DNA of 51,286 nt from Gemmatimonadota bacterium. Its GTDB lineage: Bacteria; Gemmatimonadota; Gemmatimonadetes; Longimicrobiales; Gaopeijiaceae. Position 1 is the stretch's first letter; each line of letters begins with the position of its first letter. The stretch covers positions 1 through 51,286 of the forward strand of contig SLFU01000151.1 in NCBI GenBank assembly GCA_007124095.1. Direction: 5' to 3'. This document shows, piece by piece, positions 18,809-29,027 of this stretch. Made by a program: the position numbers and the translations under genes. The notes beneath the pieces were generated by a model. The model did no database searches. It saw only the letters and a list, made by a program, of their open reading frames with translations, and was not told the DNA's origin.

Positions 18809-19444
18809 ATGCCGATTTACCCTCCCTACGTGATCGAACGCACCAGTCGGGGCGAGCGGAGCTACGATATCTTCTCTCGCCTGCTCATGGATCGCATCGT
18901 CTTCCTTGGAAGCGCGGTCGACGACATGGTGGCGAACACGATCGTCGCCCAGCTCCTCTTCCTGGACGCGGACGATCCGGAGCGGGATATTTATCTGTAC
19001 ATCAACTCGCCTGGGGGAAGTGTCTACGCCGGCCTGGCGATCTACGACACGATGCAGCACCTCCGGGCCCCGGTCGCCACGTTCTGCGTCGGAATGGCGG
19101 CGTCGATGGGAGCCGTCCTCCTGGCGGGAGGGGCCGCGGGAAAGCGGAGCGCGCTTCCAAACTCGCGTATCCTGATCCATCAACCTTCCTCCGGATACCA
19201 GGGAACGGCCGCCGACATCGAGATCGCCGCGAAGGAGGTGCTCGGGATCCGGGAGCGGCTCAACGCCATCCTGGCGCACCACACCGGGCAAGACGCCGAG
19301 AAGATCGCGGACGATGTGGATCGGGACTACTTCATGAGCCCCGAAGAGGCGCGGGACTACGGCCTCATCGACCGGGTGCTTTCGAGTCGGGATCAGGTCG
19401 ACAAACCTCGATCCTCCGAAGAGGAAACCAGCGAAGAACCGTGA
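18809..19444 (+). CDS. clpP: ATP-dependent Clp protease proteolytic subunit
   Basis: Serine protease ring that degrades substrates unfolded by ClpX or ClpA. 211 residues from ATG 18809, which gives the usual start [20 protein letters not shown]; a GTG at 18755 would add 18 residues and overlap tig. The catalytic triad is Ser99 (GMAASMGA), His124 (RILIHQP) and Asp173 (DRDYF). The hydrophobic-pocket and handle regions are intact. clpX follows after 45 bases. Confidence 0.98.
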   Translation: MPIYPPYVIERTSRGERSYDIFSRLLMDRIVFLGSAVDDMVANTIVAQLLFLDADDPERDIYLYINSPGGSVYAGLAIYDTMQHLRAPVATFCVGMAASMGAVLLAGGAAGKRSALPNSRILIHQPSSGYQGTAADIEIAAKEVLGIRERLNAILAHHTGQDAEKIADDVDRDYFMSPEEARDYGLIDRVLSSRDQVDKPRSSEEETSEEP

Positions 19445-19489
19445 GCGAGCACGATGGCCAACGTTCGGTGAGAGACGGGGAGGCGGCCC

Positions 19490-20737
19490 ATGTCGGCTGA
19501 CAAGCATCTGCGCTGCAGCTTCTGCGGCAAATCGAAGGACTCGGTCCGAAAGTTCATCTCGGGCCCCAGCGTCTACATCTGCAACGAGTGTGTGACCCTC
19601 TGTAACGAAATTCTCGCGGAGGAAGAGGAACAGACGGGACCGGAGCGGGAGGTTCCCACTCCGGCACCCCGAGACATGAAGGACACTCTCGACCAGTACG
19701 TGATCGGACAGGAAGACGCCAAGAAGGCACTCGCAGTCGCGGTATACAACCACTACCAGCGGGTGAATCACCAGGGCGTGCTGGACGATGTCGAGGTGGA
19801 GAAGGCGAACATCCTCCTCCTGGGTTCCACCGGGGTGGGTAAGACCCTCCTCGCTCAGACGCTCGCCCGCATCCTGGATGTGCCCTTCACGATCGCGGAC
19901 GCGACCACGCTGACGGAGGCCGGCTACGTCGGGGAAGATGTCGAGAACATCCTCGTGCGCCTCCTCCAGGCCGCGGACTACAACGTCACCGACTGCGAGC
20001 GGGGGATCATCTACATCGATGAGCTCGACAAGGTTTCGCGCAAGTCTGAGAACCCGTCGATCACGAGGGACGTCTCGGGTGAGGGCGTCCAGCAGGCACT
20101 CCTCAAGATTCTGGAGGGAACCGTCGCCTCCGTTCCACCTCAGGGTGGGCGGAAGCACCCCCAGCAGGAGTACATCCAGATCAACACGCGGAACATCCTC
20201 TTTATCTGCGGAGGTGCATTCGACGGGCTCGACAAGATCGTGGAGGCCCGTATAGGGAAGCGCCGTATCGGTTTCGAGGGAAAGGGTGCGGGTGGAGAGG
20301 ACGGGGACGAGCTCGACCGTCTCCTGCATCGTGCCGAACCGGAGGACCTTCAGCGTTTCGGTCTCATCCCCGAACTCGTGGGGCGCCTGCCGGTACTGGT
20401 CGCTCTGGAGGACCTGGACGAGGAAGCTCTCGTCCGAATCCTCCAGGAGCCCAAGAATGCACTGGTCAAGCAGTACCGGAAGATGTTCGAGCTGGAGGAG
20501 ATCGGACTCACCTTCGACCCGGACGCGATCCGCGCGATCGCTCGCAAAGCGATCAAACGGGGCACCGGAGCCCGCGGACTCCGGGCCGTGATCGAAGAGG
20601 TCATGCGGGATGTCATGTTCGACCTGCCCTCGCGCGACGACATACGCGAGGTGGTCGTCACGACCGAGTCGGTGGAGCAGGGGGTGAGCCCCCTCCTCGT
20701 GCACCACCCGGAGCAGCCGCAGAAGAAAGAGGCGTGA
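19490..20737 (+). CDS. clpX: Clp protease ATPase subunit ClpX
   Basis: AAA+ unfoldase of the ClpXP protease. 415 residues from ATG 19490, with GGGGAGG upstream. The N-terminal zinc domain has Cys9, Cys12, Cys31 and Cys34. Walker A is GSTGVGKT (112-119), and Walker B lies in [14 protein letters not shown]. The IGF-type loop that docks on ClpP reads [27 protein letters not shown] is the usual pore-loop-2 region. The last bases overlap the GTG start of lon (GTGA). Confidence 0.98.
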   Translation: MSADKHLRCSFCGKSKDSVRKFISGPSVYICNECVTLCNEILAEEEEQTGPEREVPTPAPRDMKDTLDQYVIGQEDAKKALAVAVYNHYQRVNHQGVLDDVEVEKANILLLGSTGVGKTLLAQTLARILDVPFTIADATTLTEAGYVGEDVENILVRLLQAADYNVTDCERGIIYIDELDKVSRKSENPSITRDVSGEGVQQALLKILEGTVASVPPQGGRKHPQQEYIQINTRNILFICGGAFDGLDKIVEARIGKRRIGFEGKGAGGEDGDELDRLLHRAEPEDLQRFGLIPELVGRLPVLVALEDLDEEALVRILQEPKNALVKQYRKMFELEEIGLTFDPDAIRAIARKAIKRGTGARGLRAVIEEVMRDVMFDLPSRDDIREVVVTTESVEQGVSPLLVHHPEQPQKKEA

Positions 20738-23163
20738 TCGCTTCTCGGCTCCCTGATCGCCTTCCGACTCTGGCGCTTCGGGACCTCGTTTTCTTTCCCG
20801 CCATGGTCCTGCCCCTGTTGGTCGGCCGTCCTCGCTCGGTGGCGGCGCTGGAAGAGGCGGAGGAGTCGTCCGCAGGGGAACCGCTCCTCCTCCTCCTCTC
20901 GCAGAAAGAGCCCGATGTGGAGGAGCCCACTGCCAAGGAGCTCCACCGGGTGGGCACCGTGGTTCGGGTGATCCAATCCGCTTCCCTCGACGACGGAACG
21001 CTGAAGGTCGTCTTCGAGGGAGTCGAGCGGGCACGAGTCGACCGATTTCTTCCGGGTCCCGGACCCTTCCGTTCCACGGTCGCCGCCTTCCCCTATCTGC
21101 GCGCCGAGGAGTCTGACGCATCCTCTTCCGAGTTTCGGGCCCTCGTTCGCCGAACCCTGAGGGCGTTCCGGGAGTACGTGCACCTCCACCCCGACCTCCC
21201 GTCGGATCTCGCCGGTAACCTTTCCGAGATCGACGCTCCGGAGCGGTTGGCGCATCTGATCTCTGGGCATCTTCTCGTCGGATCCGGCGAGAAGCAGGAG
21301 CTTCTGGAATCCGAAAGCCTCGAACACCTTTTCTCCCGACTCCAAGGCCTTCTCGAGCGGGAGCAGGAAGTGCTCCAGATCGAGGACCAGCTCGATCGGG
21401 AGATGCACCGCAAGATCGACGACGAGCGAAAGCAGCACTACCTCCAGGAACAACTCCGGGTCATCCAGGAGGAGCTGGGGTCGGGCGACTCCGAGTGGGG
21501 AGACCTGGAGGCCCGGCTCCACAGCGCATCCCTCCCCGTCCCCGCTCGTGAGCGGGCCGAACGGGAATTCGAACGGTTGAAGCGAATGAGCCCGGTGGCA
21601 CCGGAGGCGGCCGTCATACGGGGGTATCTGGAATGGATCCTCGCCCTCCCGTGGAACGCGCGGACTCAGGACAATCCCGATGTCGCCCGTGCCAGACACC
21701 TACTCGGGGAGGCGCACTTCGGACTCGAGGAGGTCAAGGATCGCGTACTCGACCACATCGCAGTCCTCTCTCTCGTGGGTGAGTTCCAGGGTCCGATCCT
21801 CTGCCTGGTCGGCCCCCCCGGAGTCGGCAAGACCTCGCTCGGTCGGAGTATCGCCCGGGCTTTGGAGCGCCGGTTCGTTCGTGTCTCGCTCGGAGGAGTC
21901 CGCGACGAGGCCGAGATCCGCGGACACCGCAGGACGTACGTGGGCAGCTTGCCGGGCCGGATCCTCCAGGGGGTCCGCAGAGCAGAGAGCCGCAACCCCG
22001 TATTTCTCCTCGACGAAGTGGACAAGTTGGCCAAGGATGGCCAGGGGGACCCGTCCGCGGCCCTCCTCGAGGTCCTGGATCCCGAGCAGAACCGGACATT
22101 CCAGGATCACTACCTCGAGCTCGAGTTCGACCTCTCGGAGGTCCTTTTCGTAGCCACCGCGAACACCCTCGCGGAGATTCCGGATCCCCTCCGGGACCGC
22201 ATGGAGATCATCCGGATACCTGGGTACCTGGACAGCGAGAAGAGGAAAATCGCGAAGGGTTTCCTGATTCCCGAGCAGCTCCGGCGGCACGGCCTCGCCC
22301 CCGACCGGGTGCATATCCCTTCGAAGGTCATCGACCGGATCGTGGAGGACTACACCAGGGAAGCTGGAGTCCGCGAGCTCGACCGGATGCTCGCTCGAGT
22401 GGCCCGCAAGGTGGCTCGCCGTGTGGCGGAAGGCGACGGCCCGGCAGCGGGAGAAACCCGACTCGGCGTCGAAGACCTGCGCCCGTTGCTCGGGCCGGCT
22501 CGGCACACGAGGGTCAGACGAGACGGGGCGGCCGACCGCGTCGGGATCGCGACCGGCCTGGCCTGGACCGCCGCTGGTGGAGAGGTGCTGGAGGTGGAGG
22601 TCGCCGTCATACCGGGGAACGGGGCGATCCAACTCACGGGCACACTCGGAAACATCATGAAGGAGTCCGCGGTGGCGGCCGTGACCTTTTCTCGTGCCCG
22701 GGCGAGGGAGCTGGGGCTCCAGCATCGGTTCCACCAGGAGGTGGACGTCCATATCCATATTCCGGAGGGGGCGACTCCAAAGGACGGCCCGTCGGCCGGG
22801 ATCACCATCGCCTCCGCACTCGTCTCGGCCCTCACGGGAACCGCGACCCGGAGGGAGGTGGCGATGACGGGTGAGATCACCCTGCGCGGCCGAGTCCTAC
22901 CCGTGGGGGGAATCAAGGAGAAGGCCGTGGCCGCGCTTCGAAACGGGATCGACACCGTGATACTTCCGGCCGGGAATGCCTCGGAGTTGGACCTCCTGCC
23001 CGGGGAGGTGCGCGACAGGGTCACATTCCGGACCGTAGAACAGATGGACGAAGTGCTGGACTTGGTGCTGCTGTCTCCCCCGGGACTGGCCCCATCGCGC
23101 AGTAGCGTGATGGGCGAGATCCTCGAACCGTCCCCGGACCCGGGCAGCCGGCTCTCACAATAG
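20734..23163 (+). CDS. lon: ATP-dependent protease Lon
   Basis: AAA+ serine protease for misfolded and regulatory proteins. 809 residues from GTG 20734, which overlaps the clpX stop. The N-terminal substrate domain ([19 protein letters not shown] onward) covers about 1-210, with a coiled linker to 300. Walker A is GPPGVGKT (360-367). The protease domain carries the Ser-Lys dyad, Ser687 (DGPSAGI) and Lys730 (GGIKEKAV), 43 residues apart as in E. coli Lon. engB follows after ten bases. Confidence 0.98.
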   Translation: MIASRLPDRLPTLALRDLVFFPAMVLPLLVGRPRSVAALEEAEESSAGEPLLLLLSQKEPDVEEPTAKELHRVGTVVRVIQSASLDDGTLKVVFEGVERARVDRFLPGPGPFRSTVAAFPYLRAEESDASSSEFRALVRRTLRAFREYVHLHPDLPSDLAGNLSEIDAPERLAHLISGHLLVGSGEKQELLESESLEHLFSRLQGLLEREQEVLQIEDQLDREMHRKIDDERKQHYLQEQLRVIQEELGSGDSEWGDLEARLHSASLPVPARERAEREFERLKRMSPVAPEAAVIRGYLEWILALPWNARTQDNPDVARARHLLGEAHFGLEEVKDRVLDHIAVLSLVGEFQGPILCLVGPPGVGKTSLGRSIARALERRFVRVSLGGVRDEAEIRGHRRTYVGSLPGRILQGVRRAESRNPVFLLDEVDKLAKDGQGDPSAALLEVLDPEQNRTFQDHYLELEFDLSEVLFVATANTLAEIPDPLRDRMEIIRIPGYLDSEKRKIAKGFLIPEQLRRHGLAPDRVHIPSKVIDRIVEDYTREAGVRELDRMLARVARKVARRVAEGDGPAAGETRLGVEDLRPLLGPARHTRVRRDGAADRVGIATGLAWTAAGGEVLEVEVAVIPGNGAIQLTGTLGNIMKESAVAAVTFSRARARELGLQHRFHQEVDVHIHIPEGATPKDGPSAGITIASALVSALTGTATRREVAMTGEITLRGRVLPVGGIKEKAVAALRNGIDTVILPAGNASELDLLPGEVRDRVTFRTVEQMDEVLDLVLLSPPGLAPSRSSVMGEILEPSPDPGSRLSQ

Positions 23164-23173
23164 GTCCAACCAG

Positions 23174-23773
23174 ATGAAGATCCGAAGCGTCGAATTCGTC
23201 GGTACCGTGATGGACCCGCAGGCGTCCCTTCCGGAGCCCGGCCTTCCCCAGGTCGCCTTCGCGGGGCGCTCGAACGTAGGAAAGTCGTCCCTGATCAACA
23301 CCCTTCTCGGCCGGACGAGAAAAGGGGTCGCTCGTGTCTCGGGGACACCGGGGAAGACTCAGGGCCTTAACTTCTACCGGGTCAACGACCGACTCATCCT
23401 CGTGGACCTACCCGGATTCGGGTTCGCCCGGGTCCCGGACTCGGTGCGTCGCGGGTGGAAGGAGCTGGTCGAGGGCTACCTCGCCCGCGTCGACGGCCCT
23501 CGGGCCGTCGTCCACCTCGTGGATGTCCGTCGGGATCCGACGAAGGAGGACCTCCAACTGCTGGAGCACCTCGCCGGTCTGAAGATTCCGGTGCTCGTCG
23601 CCTTCACCAAGGTGGACAAGCTCTCCCGCTCCGAGCGGAGCCGCATCATCCCCGCGCTGACCCGAGGCCTCTCCCTCGACGACGAACAGGTCGTTCCCTT
23701 CTCTTCGAAGACGGGGGAGGGACGGGAGATGCTTCAGGAAGCGCTGATGGCGCTCGTCGAGGGGGTGGAGTAG
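23174..23773 (+). CDS. engB: Ribosome biogenesis GTPase EngB (YihA/YsxC)
   Basis: Essential-type GTPase acting in large ribosomal subunit assembly. 199 residues. G1 is GRSNVGKS (31-38), the G2 region has GTPGKTQ, G3 is DLPG (78-81), and G4 is TKVD (145-148). FSSKTGEG near residue 180 serves as G5. It is the last gene of the tig-clpPX-lon run, and its stop is four bases from the convergent end of the sigma-54 activator gene. Confidence 0.96.
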   Translation: MKIRSVEFVGTVMDPQASLPEPGLPQVAFAGRSNVGKSSLINTLLGRTRKGVARVSGTPGKTQGLNFYRVNDRLILVDLPGFGFARVPDSVRRGWKELVEGYLARVDGPRAVVHLVDVRRDPTKEDLQLLEHLAGLKIPVLVAFTKVDKLSRSERSRIIPALTRGLSLDDEQVVPFSSKTGEGREMLQEALMALVEGVE

Positions 23774-23777
23774 AGCC

Positions 23778-25427
23778 TCACGCCTCGATCCCGTACTTGC
23801 GAATCTTCCGGTAGAGCGTCCGCTCCCCGATCCCGAGGCTTTCCGCCGCCTTTCGCCGGTTTCCGGCCGTCTGTCCGAGAACCACTCGGATCGCCTCCTC
23901 CTCCAGCTCTTCCATCGTCATGCCGGGCTCGAAGACCACGGCCTCCTCCGCTCCCGCATCCTTCTCCCCCTCGAGATCGTGCTCGGGATCCATTTCGCGC
24001 GACTCACCCGACTCCGGAACATCGCCGTCGGCCCATCGCTCCGAACTCTCGCCGCCCGCAGAAAGGACGAGGGGAAACCCAGACGGGGCCGCCAGCTGAT
24101 CATCCAGCCGATCATCGATCTCCTCCCGGTAGACCTCGAAGTCCTGGCGAAGCTGGTCCATGTCCACCCGGAGCTCGACGAGCGTACGAAATACGAACTC
24201 GAGCTCCGGCCGCAACGACCGCCCCTCCTCCCGGCGGGCTGCCGAGAGATCCCGCTGGGCACCAGCACCGGAAGGTGCGACGGGGACCGGGAGGAGACTG
24301 CGCCCCGCTTCCGGTGAACGGATCTGAGACGGGATGTCCTCTGGGCCGATTTCCCGCCCCGGAGAGAGGACGACCATGCTCTCGATCAGGTTCCGGAGCT
24401 CCCTTACGTTCCCGGGCCACTCGTACTTCATCAGCGTCTCCATCGCCGGCTCCGAGATCCCCGGGAAGGGCCGATCGATCCGCTCGGCCAGCTCTCGGAC
24501 GAAGTGTCGGATGAGAGGAGGCACATCCTCTCGTCGACGCCTCAGCGGGGGCAGCTCGATGTTCAGGATGTTGAGCCGGTAATAGAGGTCGCGGCGGAAC
24601 TGACCGGAGGTAACGAGCTGCCGGAGCTCCTGGTTCGTCGCCGTGATGATGCGAACATCCACCCGGATCGACTTCTGCCCTCCGACCCGGAGAAACTCCC
24701 GCTGCTCCAGGACGCGCAGGAGCTTTGTCTGGGTTGAGAGCGGCATCTCGCCGATCTCGTCCAAAAAGAGCGTGCCCCCGTGAGCGAGCTCGAAAAAGCC
24801 CTTTCGCGAGTCGATCGCACCCGTGAAGGCTCCCTTCTCGTGCCCGAAGAGCTCGGACTCGAGCAGGGTTTCCGAGAGAGCTGCCACATTCACCGCCAGG
24901 AAGGATCGGCTCCTTCGCGAGGAGAGGGCGTGGATCCCCCTGGCGACCAACTCCTTCCCTGTTCCCGATTCCCCCGTGATCAGGACCGTGGATTCCACGG
25001 GGGCGATCTGGACAACCCGCTCCAGCACCTCCCGCATGGCCTCGGACTCACCAACGATCCCGGTAAGGCGCTGGAGCCTGCGGCGCTCCACCGACCGATG
25101 GCCCAGGAGAGCTACCTCTCCCAGATCCGCATCCAAGTCGAAGACCTCCGACGCGCCCGCCTCCCGTGCCCGGAGACGCGCCTCCTTCCCGGAGAGGAAG
25201 GCGAGCACGGGAATCCCGGAGGCCCTCTCTGCCGAGGCGATCCATTCCGCCAACTCCCCCTCGCCCCGCTCCCCGGTCAGAATCAGGAGGCGCGGCTCCT
25301 CGACCGCATCCACTCCATCGGGCTGCGGAACGAGATCCACCGAGTATCGCTCCGCCTCGAAAGTGTCACGGAGGCGGCCCGCCAACGCCAACCGGTGCGT
25401 GCTGATGAGGACCGTGCCTCGGCTCAT
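23778..25427 (-). CDS. Sigma-54 activator with degenerate receiver domain
   Basis: Transcription activator that would remodel sigma-54 polymerase. 549 residues from ATG 25427 (GGGAG upstream). Residues 1-115 have a receiver-like size and pattern, but where a phospho-acceptor D would stand the strand reads LLILTGERG, so phosphorylation is unlikely. The AAA+ domain (about 122-350) has Walker A GESGTGKE (152-159), the sigma-54 loop GAFTGA (199-204) and Walker B FLDEIGE. A charged insert of about 130 residues (370-500) contains a likely coiled coil (405-445). A Fis-type helix-turn-helix ends the protein (about 520-545). Targets unknown; it follows gcvT by 14 bases. Confidence 0.92.
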   Translation of the reverse strand: MSRGTVLISTHRLALAGRLRDTFEAERYSVDLVPQPDGVDAVEEPRLLILTGERGEGELAEWIASAERASGIPVLAFLSGKEARLRAREAGASEVFDLDADLGEVALLGHRSVERRRLQRLTGIVGESEAMREVLERVVQIAPVESTVLITGESGTGKELVARGIHALSSRRSRSFLAVNVAALSETLLESELFGHEKGAFTGAIDSRKGFFELAHGGTLFLDEIGEMPLSTQTKLLRVLEQREFLRVGGQKSIRVDVRIITATNQELRQLVTSGQFRRDLYYRLNILNIELPPLRRRREDVPPLIRHFVRELAERIDRPFPGISEPAMETLMKYEWPGNVRELRNLIESMVVLSPGREIGPEDIPSQIRSPEAGRSLLPVPVAPSGAGAQRDLSAARREEGRSLRPELEFVFRTLVELRVDMDQLRQDFEVYREEIDDRLDDQLAAPSGFPLVLSAGGESSERWADGDVPESGESREMDPEHDLEGEKDAGAEEAVVFEPGMTMEELEEEAIRVVLGQTAGNRRKAAESLGIGERTLYRKIRKYGIEA

Positions 25428-25441
25428 CGCGGACTCCCGGG

Positions 25442-26557
25442 TCACCGTTCGAGCGACCCCTCTCGGTAGAAGGGAGGACGCTCAACCACCCCGGCCACGT
25501 CCCGGTCACGTATCCGAATCGAGACCGGGGTCCCGGGCTCAGCGAGCACAGCCGGGAGGTAGGCCAGTGCGATCCCTTCATTGAGCGAAGGGCTGAGCGT
25601 GCCCGACGTCACTCGACCTACCTCCTCTCCTTCCGAGACGACCGGGTAGCCGGGTCGGGGAAAGCCGCGATCGGACAGCCGTACCCCGATCAAGCGGCGA
25701 GACACGCCCTCCTCGGCCTGCTTGGCGAGGGCCGCCCGCCCCACGAACTCCCCCTTGTCGAGCTTCACCGTCCACCCCAGGCCTGCCTCCAGAGGAGTGT
25801 GCTCGGTGTCAAGGTCGTTGCCGTACAGACAGAGCCCCACCTCCAAGCGGAGAGTGTCCCGGGCACCCAGGCCGACCGGCACAAGGCCCAACTCCGCTCC
25901 GCCTTCGAGCAGGGCCCTCCACACTGCCGGGGCCTCCTCCGGGGAGAGGAAAAGCTCGAAGCCCTCCTCTCCGGTATACCCCGTGCGGGCCACGATCCCG
26001 GAAGCCCCCGCTACCTCCGAGCGAACGAATCCGAAGAATCCGATCTCCGCGAGGTCCGACGTCGCAAGGGGCTGGAGTATCGCGGCTGCGGCGGGACCCT
26101 GGACCGCGAGGAGCGCGAACTCCTCCGATCGGTCTTTCACCGACGCGTCGAACCCGTCGGCATGTGATCGGACCCACTCGAAGTCCGTCTCCCGGTTCGC
26201 GGCGTTGACCACCAGAAGGAAGGTGTCCTCGGCGGTACGATAGAGGACCAGGTCGTCGAGCACGCCCCCGTCCTCCTGACAGAGAAGTGTGTACTGGGCC
26301 CGTCCAATCCGGAGCCGGGACGCGTCGTTCACCGTGAGGTGCTGAACAAGCTCGAGGGAGCCGGGGCCCACTACCTCGATCTCGCCCATATGCGAGACAT
26401 CGAAGAGCCCGGCAGCCTCGCGCACCGCTTGGTGTTCGGCCCGAATCCCGGTCGGGTACTGAATCGGCATTTCGAATCCGGCGAAGGGAACCAACTTCCC
26501 CTCGAGCCGGACATGCTCCCTGTGGAGCGGAGTGGTGCGAGTCGGGGAGCCGGTCAT
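25442..26557 (-). CDS. gcvT: Aminomethyltransferase (glycine cleavage T protein)
   Basis: Transfers the methylene group from lipoyl-H protein to tetrahydrofolate in glycine cleavage. 371 residues, normal length. Folate-site and family motifs: FDVSHMGEIEV, DDLVLYR, ARTGYTGEEGFELF, and LGARDTLRLEVGLCLYGNDL with the conserved Asp. No other gcv genes and no glycine riboswitch are nearby: the upstream argF stop is only seven bases away. It appears to be carried within the long aroC-to-activator run. Confidence 0.97.
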   Translation of the reverse strand: MTGSPTRTTPLHREHVRLEGKLVPFAGFEMPIQYPTGIRAEHQAVREAAGLFDVSHMGEIEVVGPGSLELVQHLTVNDASRLRIGRAQYTLLCQEDGGVLDDLVLYRTAEDTFLLVVNAANRETDFEWVRSHADGFDASVKDRSEEFALLAVQGPAAAAILQPLATSDLAEIGFFGFVRSEVAGASGIVARTGYTGEEGFELFLSPEEAPAVWRALLEGGAELGLVPVGLGARDTLRLEVGLCLYGNDLDTEHTPLEAGLGWTVKLDKGEFVGRAALAKQAEEGVSRRLIGVRLSDRGFPRPGYPVVSEGEEVGRVTSGTLSPSLNEGIALAYLPAVLAEPGTPVSIRIRDRDVAGVVERPPFYREGSLER

Positions 26558-26564
26558 CTGAATA

Positions 26565-27476
26565 TCACCCCATCAGTTGGAGGAGGAGTGCCTTCTGCGC
26601 GTGGAGACGATTCTCAGCCTCCCTCAGCACCCGCGACCGGGACCCGTCGATCACCTCAGCGGAGACCTCCTTCCCGCGATACGCGGGGAGGCAATGGAGA
26701 AAGATCGCCTCCGGGCGGGCCGCATCCATGAGCTCCGAGGTCACCTGGAAGGGGGCGAAGGCCGCCGAACGGTCCTCCTCCTCCGCCTCCTGGCCCATCG
26801 AGATCCATGTATCCGTGTTCACCACATGAGCCCCATCCACCGCCTCCCGGGGGTCGCGGCTCACGGACACCGCGCCCTCTCGCACCGCTCGGGCCAGCAC
26901 CTCCGGATCGGGTCCGTAGCCCTCCGGGGTGGCGAGGCGAAGCTCGAATCCGAGGAGTCGCGCGGCGTTCAACCAGGAATTCGCCACGTTGTTCCCGTCG
27001 CCGATCCAGGCCACACGGAGCCCTTCGAACCCGGGGCCGAACTCCTCGCGGACCGTAAGGAGGTCCGCGAGAAGCTGACAGGGATGCAGGGAATCGGTGA
27101 GCCCGTTGATGACGGGAATCGAAGCGTTCCTTGCGAACTCCTCCACTTCCGCCTGTAGAAACGTACGGATCATGAGCGCGTCGAGGTAGGTCGACAGCAC
27201 CCGCGCGGTGTCTGCGAGAGATTCCCCTCGGCCGAGTTGTAGCTCCCGATCCGAAAGAAAGAGACCGTGGCCCCCGAGTTGAAAAATTCCGACCTCAAAG
27301 GAAACTCGGGTTCGGGTAGAGCTCTTCCGGAAAATCATCCCCAGACTCCGGCCGTCGAGAGCCCGCTCCGCTCTCTCCTCTCCCGCCTTCAGCCTAAGAG
27401 CCCTCTCCAGAAGCGCAGAAAGCTCCTCGGGAGAAAGATCGTCGAGCTGTAGAAAGTGTCGAGTCCGATCGTTCAC
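26565..27476 (-). CDS. argF: Ornithine carbamoyltransferase
   Basis: Makes citrulline from ornithine and carbamoyl phosphate in arginine synthesis. 303 residues from GTG 27476; a TTG at 27488 is also in frame. The carbamoyl phosphate motif STRTR is at 53-57, the HPCQ motif is in DSLHPCQLLADL, the ornithine loop region is in TDTWISMGQE, and the HCLP motif is in FLHCLPAYRG. The S-M-G loop favours ornithine over acetylornithine as substrate. It sits downstream of hslU, where codY is found in Bacillus. Confidence 0.93.
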   Translation of the reverse strand: MNDRTRHFLQLDDLSPEELSALLERALRLKAGEERAERALDGRSLGMIFRKSSTRTRVSFEVGIFQLGGHGLFLSDRELQLGRGESLADTARVLSTYLDALMIRTFLQAEVEEFARNASIPVINGLTDSLHPCQLLADLLTVREEFGPGFEGLRVAWIGDGNNVANSWLNAARLLGFELRLATPEGYGPDPEVLARAVREGAVSVSRDPREAVDGAHVVNTDTWISMGQEAEEEDRSAAFAPFQVTSELMDAARPEAIFLHCLPAYRGKEVSAEVIDGSRSRVLREAENRLHAQKALLLQLMG

Positions 27477-27491
27477 CCCGCCCCCCAAGAC

Positions 27492-29027
27492 CTAGAGAAT
27501 GTACCTGCGGAGATCCTCGTCCTCGACGATGGACGAGAGATTCCGATCCACGAAGTCCCGATCCACGACGACCTCCTCCGCCACATCCCCCCCGGGCAGC
27601 TCGAAGAGCTCGTGCTCGAGGAGAGTCGTCATCACCGTTTGAAGCCGTCGAGCCCCGATGTTCTCCATTCGCTCGTTTAGCTGAAAAGCGATCCTCGCGA
27701 TCTCCCGTACCCCATCCTCTTCGAACCGAATCCGGGCCCCCTCGGCCTCCACGAGCGCGCGGTATTGATGCACGAGCGCGTTTTTCGGCTCGGTGAGGAT
27801 GCGCACGAAGTCGGATTCGTCGAGCGCCTTGAGCTCGACCCGGATTGGGAAGCGGCCCTGGAGCTCGGGGATCAGATCCGAGGGCTTCGAGACGTGGAAC
27901 GCGCCCGCCGCGATGAAGAGGATGTGATCGGTGCGAATCAGGCCGTATTTCGTCTGGACGTTCGAGCCCTCCACGATGGGAAGGAGGTCCCTCTGCACAC
28001 CTTCCCGGCTCACATCGGGTCCGGTCGTGCCCCGCTGTCCGGCTACCTTGTCCACCTCGTCGAGAAAGACGATGCCATTCTGTTCGGTCCGCTCCATAGC
28101 CTCATTGACCACCTCATCCATGTCCACCAGCCGATCGAGTTCCTCCTGGATGAGGATCCGACGAGCCTCCGACACCTTCACCGAACGCCTCTTGGTCCTC
28201 TTCGGGAGCATGTCCTGGAGCATTTCGGTGAAGTTGTGGTCCATGCCCTCCATCCCCATGGGCAGCATCATCCCATCGAGGCTCGCGGATTGTTGGACCT
28301 CGACCTCCACCATCCTCTCCTCGAGCTTCCCATCCCTGAGAAGTGTTCTCAGCTTCTCCCGAGTGCGCTCGCGCCGTTCCTCCAATGAAGCCGGACTCGA
28401 GGTCGAGGCCCCCTCGTCCTGACCCACACTTCCCGCCTCCGGTGACATCCTGACACCACTCGGTCCGGCCACGAAGACGGAGGAATCACCTCCGGATTCA
28501 CCGGAGGAGGTGGGGCTGGTGGGGCGACGCGCAGTCCCAACCCGAACCCCACCATCCTCTTTGAGTGGAGGCAGGAGAAGGTCGAGGAGCCGCTCCTCGG
28601 CCGCCTCCTCGGCGGGCGCCTGCACCTCGTCCTCCCGTTCGCCCCTGACCAGGTTGACCGCGATCTCCACGAGGTCCCGGATCATGGATTCCACATCCCG
28701 CCCGACGTAGCCCACCTCCGTGAACTTGGACGCCTCGACCTTTGTGAAGGGAGCCCCAGCCAGGCGGGCCAGGCGACGCGCGATCTCGGTCTTCCCCACC
28801 CCCGTCGGTCCGATCAAGATGAGATTGTTCGGGAGGATCTCGTCCCTCAGCTCCTCGTCCACCTGCTGACGCCTCCACCGGTTTCGCAGGGCGATCGCCA
28901 CCGACTTCTTCGCGTTCTCCTGGCCGATGATGTATCGGTCGAGCTCCTGTACAATCTGGCGGGGAGTCAGCTCGTCAAGCCAATCCTCCAACCCTTCCTC
29001 CCGCACCTCACTCCCATCTCCGGTCAT
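27492..29027 (-). CDS. hslU: HslUV protease ATPase subunit, enlarged I domain
   Basis: AAA+ unfoldase that feeds HslV. 511 residues, about 70 more than the usual 440. Walker A is GPTGVGKT (73-80), and Walker B is in [15 protein letters not shown]. The pore motif region [15 protein letters not shown] is intact, and the C-terminus RRYIL fits the HslV-docking tail. The extra length is a Ser/Gly/Pro-rich stretch at about 156-215 inside the I domain. ATG 29027 overlaps the hslV stop (ATGA), so the two are co-translated. Confidence 0.97.
   Translation of the reverse strand: MTGDGSEVREEGLEDWLDELTPRQIVQELDRYIIGQENAKKSVAIALRNRWRRQQVDEELRDEILPNNLILIGPTGVGKTEIARRLARLAGAPFTKVEASKFTEVGYVGRDVESMIRDLVEIAVNLVRGEREDEVQAPAEEAAEERLLDLLLPPLKEDGGVRVGTARRPTSPTSSGESGGDSSVFVAGPSGVRMSPEAGSVGQDEGASTSSPASLEERRERTREKLRTLLRDGKLEERMVEVEVQQSASLDGMMLPMGMEGMDHNFTEMLQDMLPKRTKRRSVKVSEARRILIQEELDRLVDMDEVVNEAMERTEQNGIVFLDEVDKVAGQRGTTGPDVSREGVQRDLLPIVEGSNVQTKYGLIRTDHILFIAAGAFHVSKPSDLIPELQGRFPIRVELKALDESDFVRILTEPKNALVHQYRALVEAEGARIRFEEDGVREIARIAFQLNERMENIGARRLQTVMTTLLEHELFELPGGDVAEEVVVDRDFVDRNLSSIVEDEDLRRYIL

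Noticed and set aside
18803-21121. 772-codon minus-strand frame across clpP, clpX and lon
   Set aside because: Antisense shadow of three certain genes; composition is typical of reverse-frame translation.
26558-26564. Glycine riboswitch before gcvT
   Set aside because: Only seven bases separate argF and gcvT, so there is no room for one.
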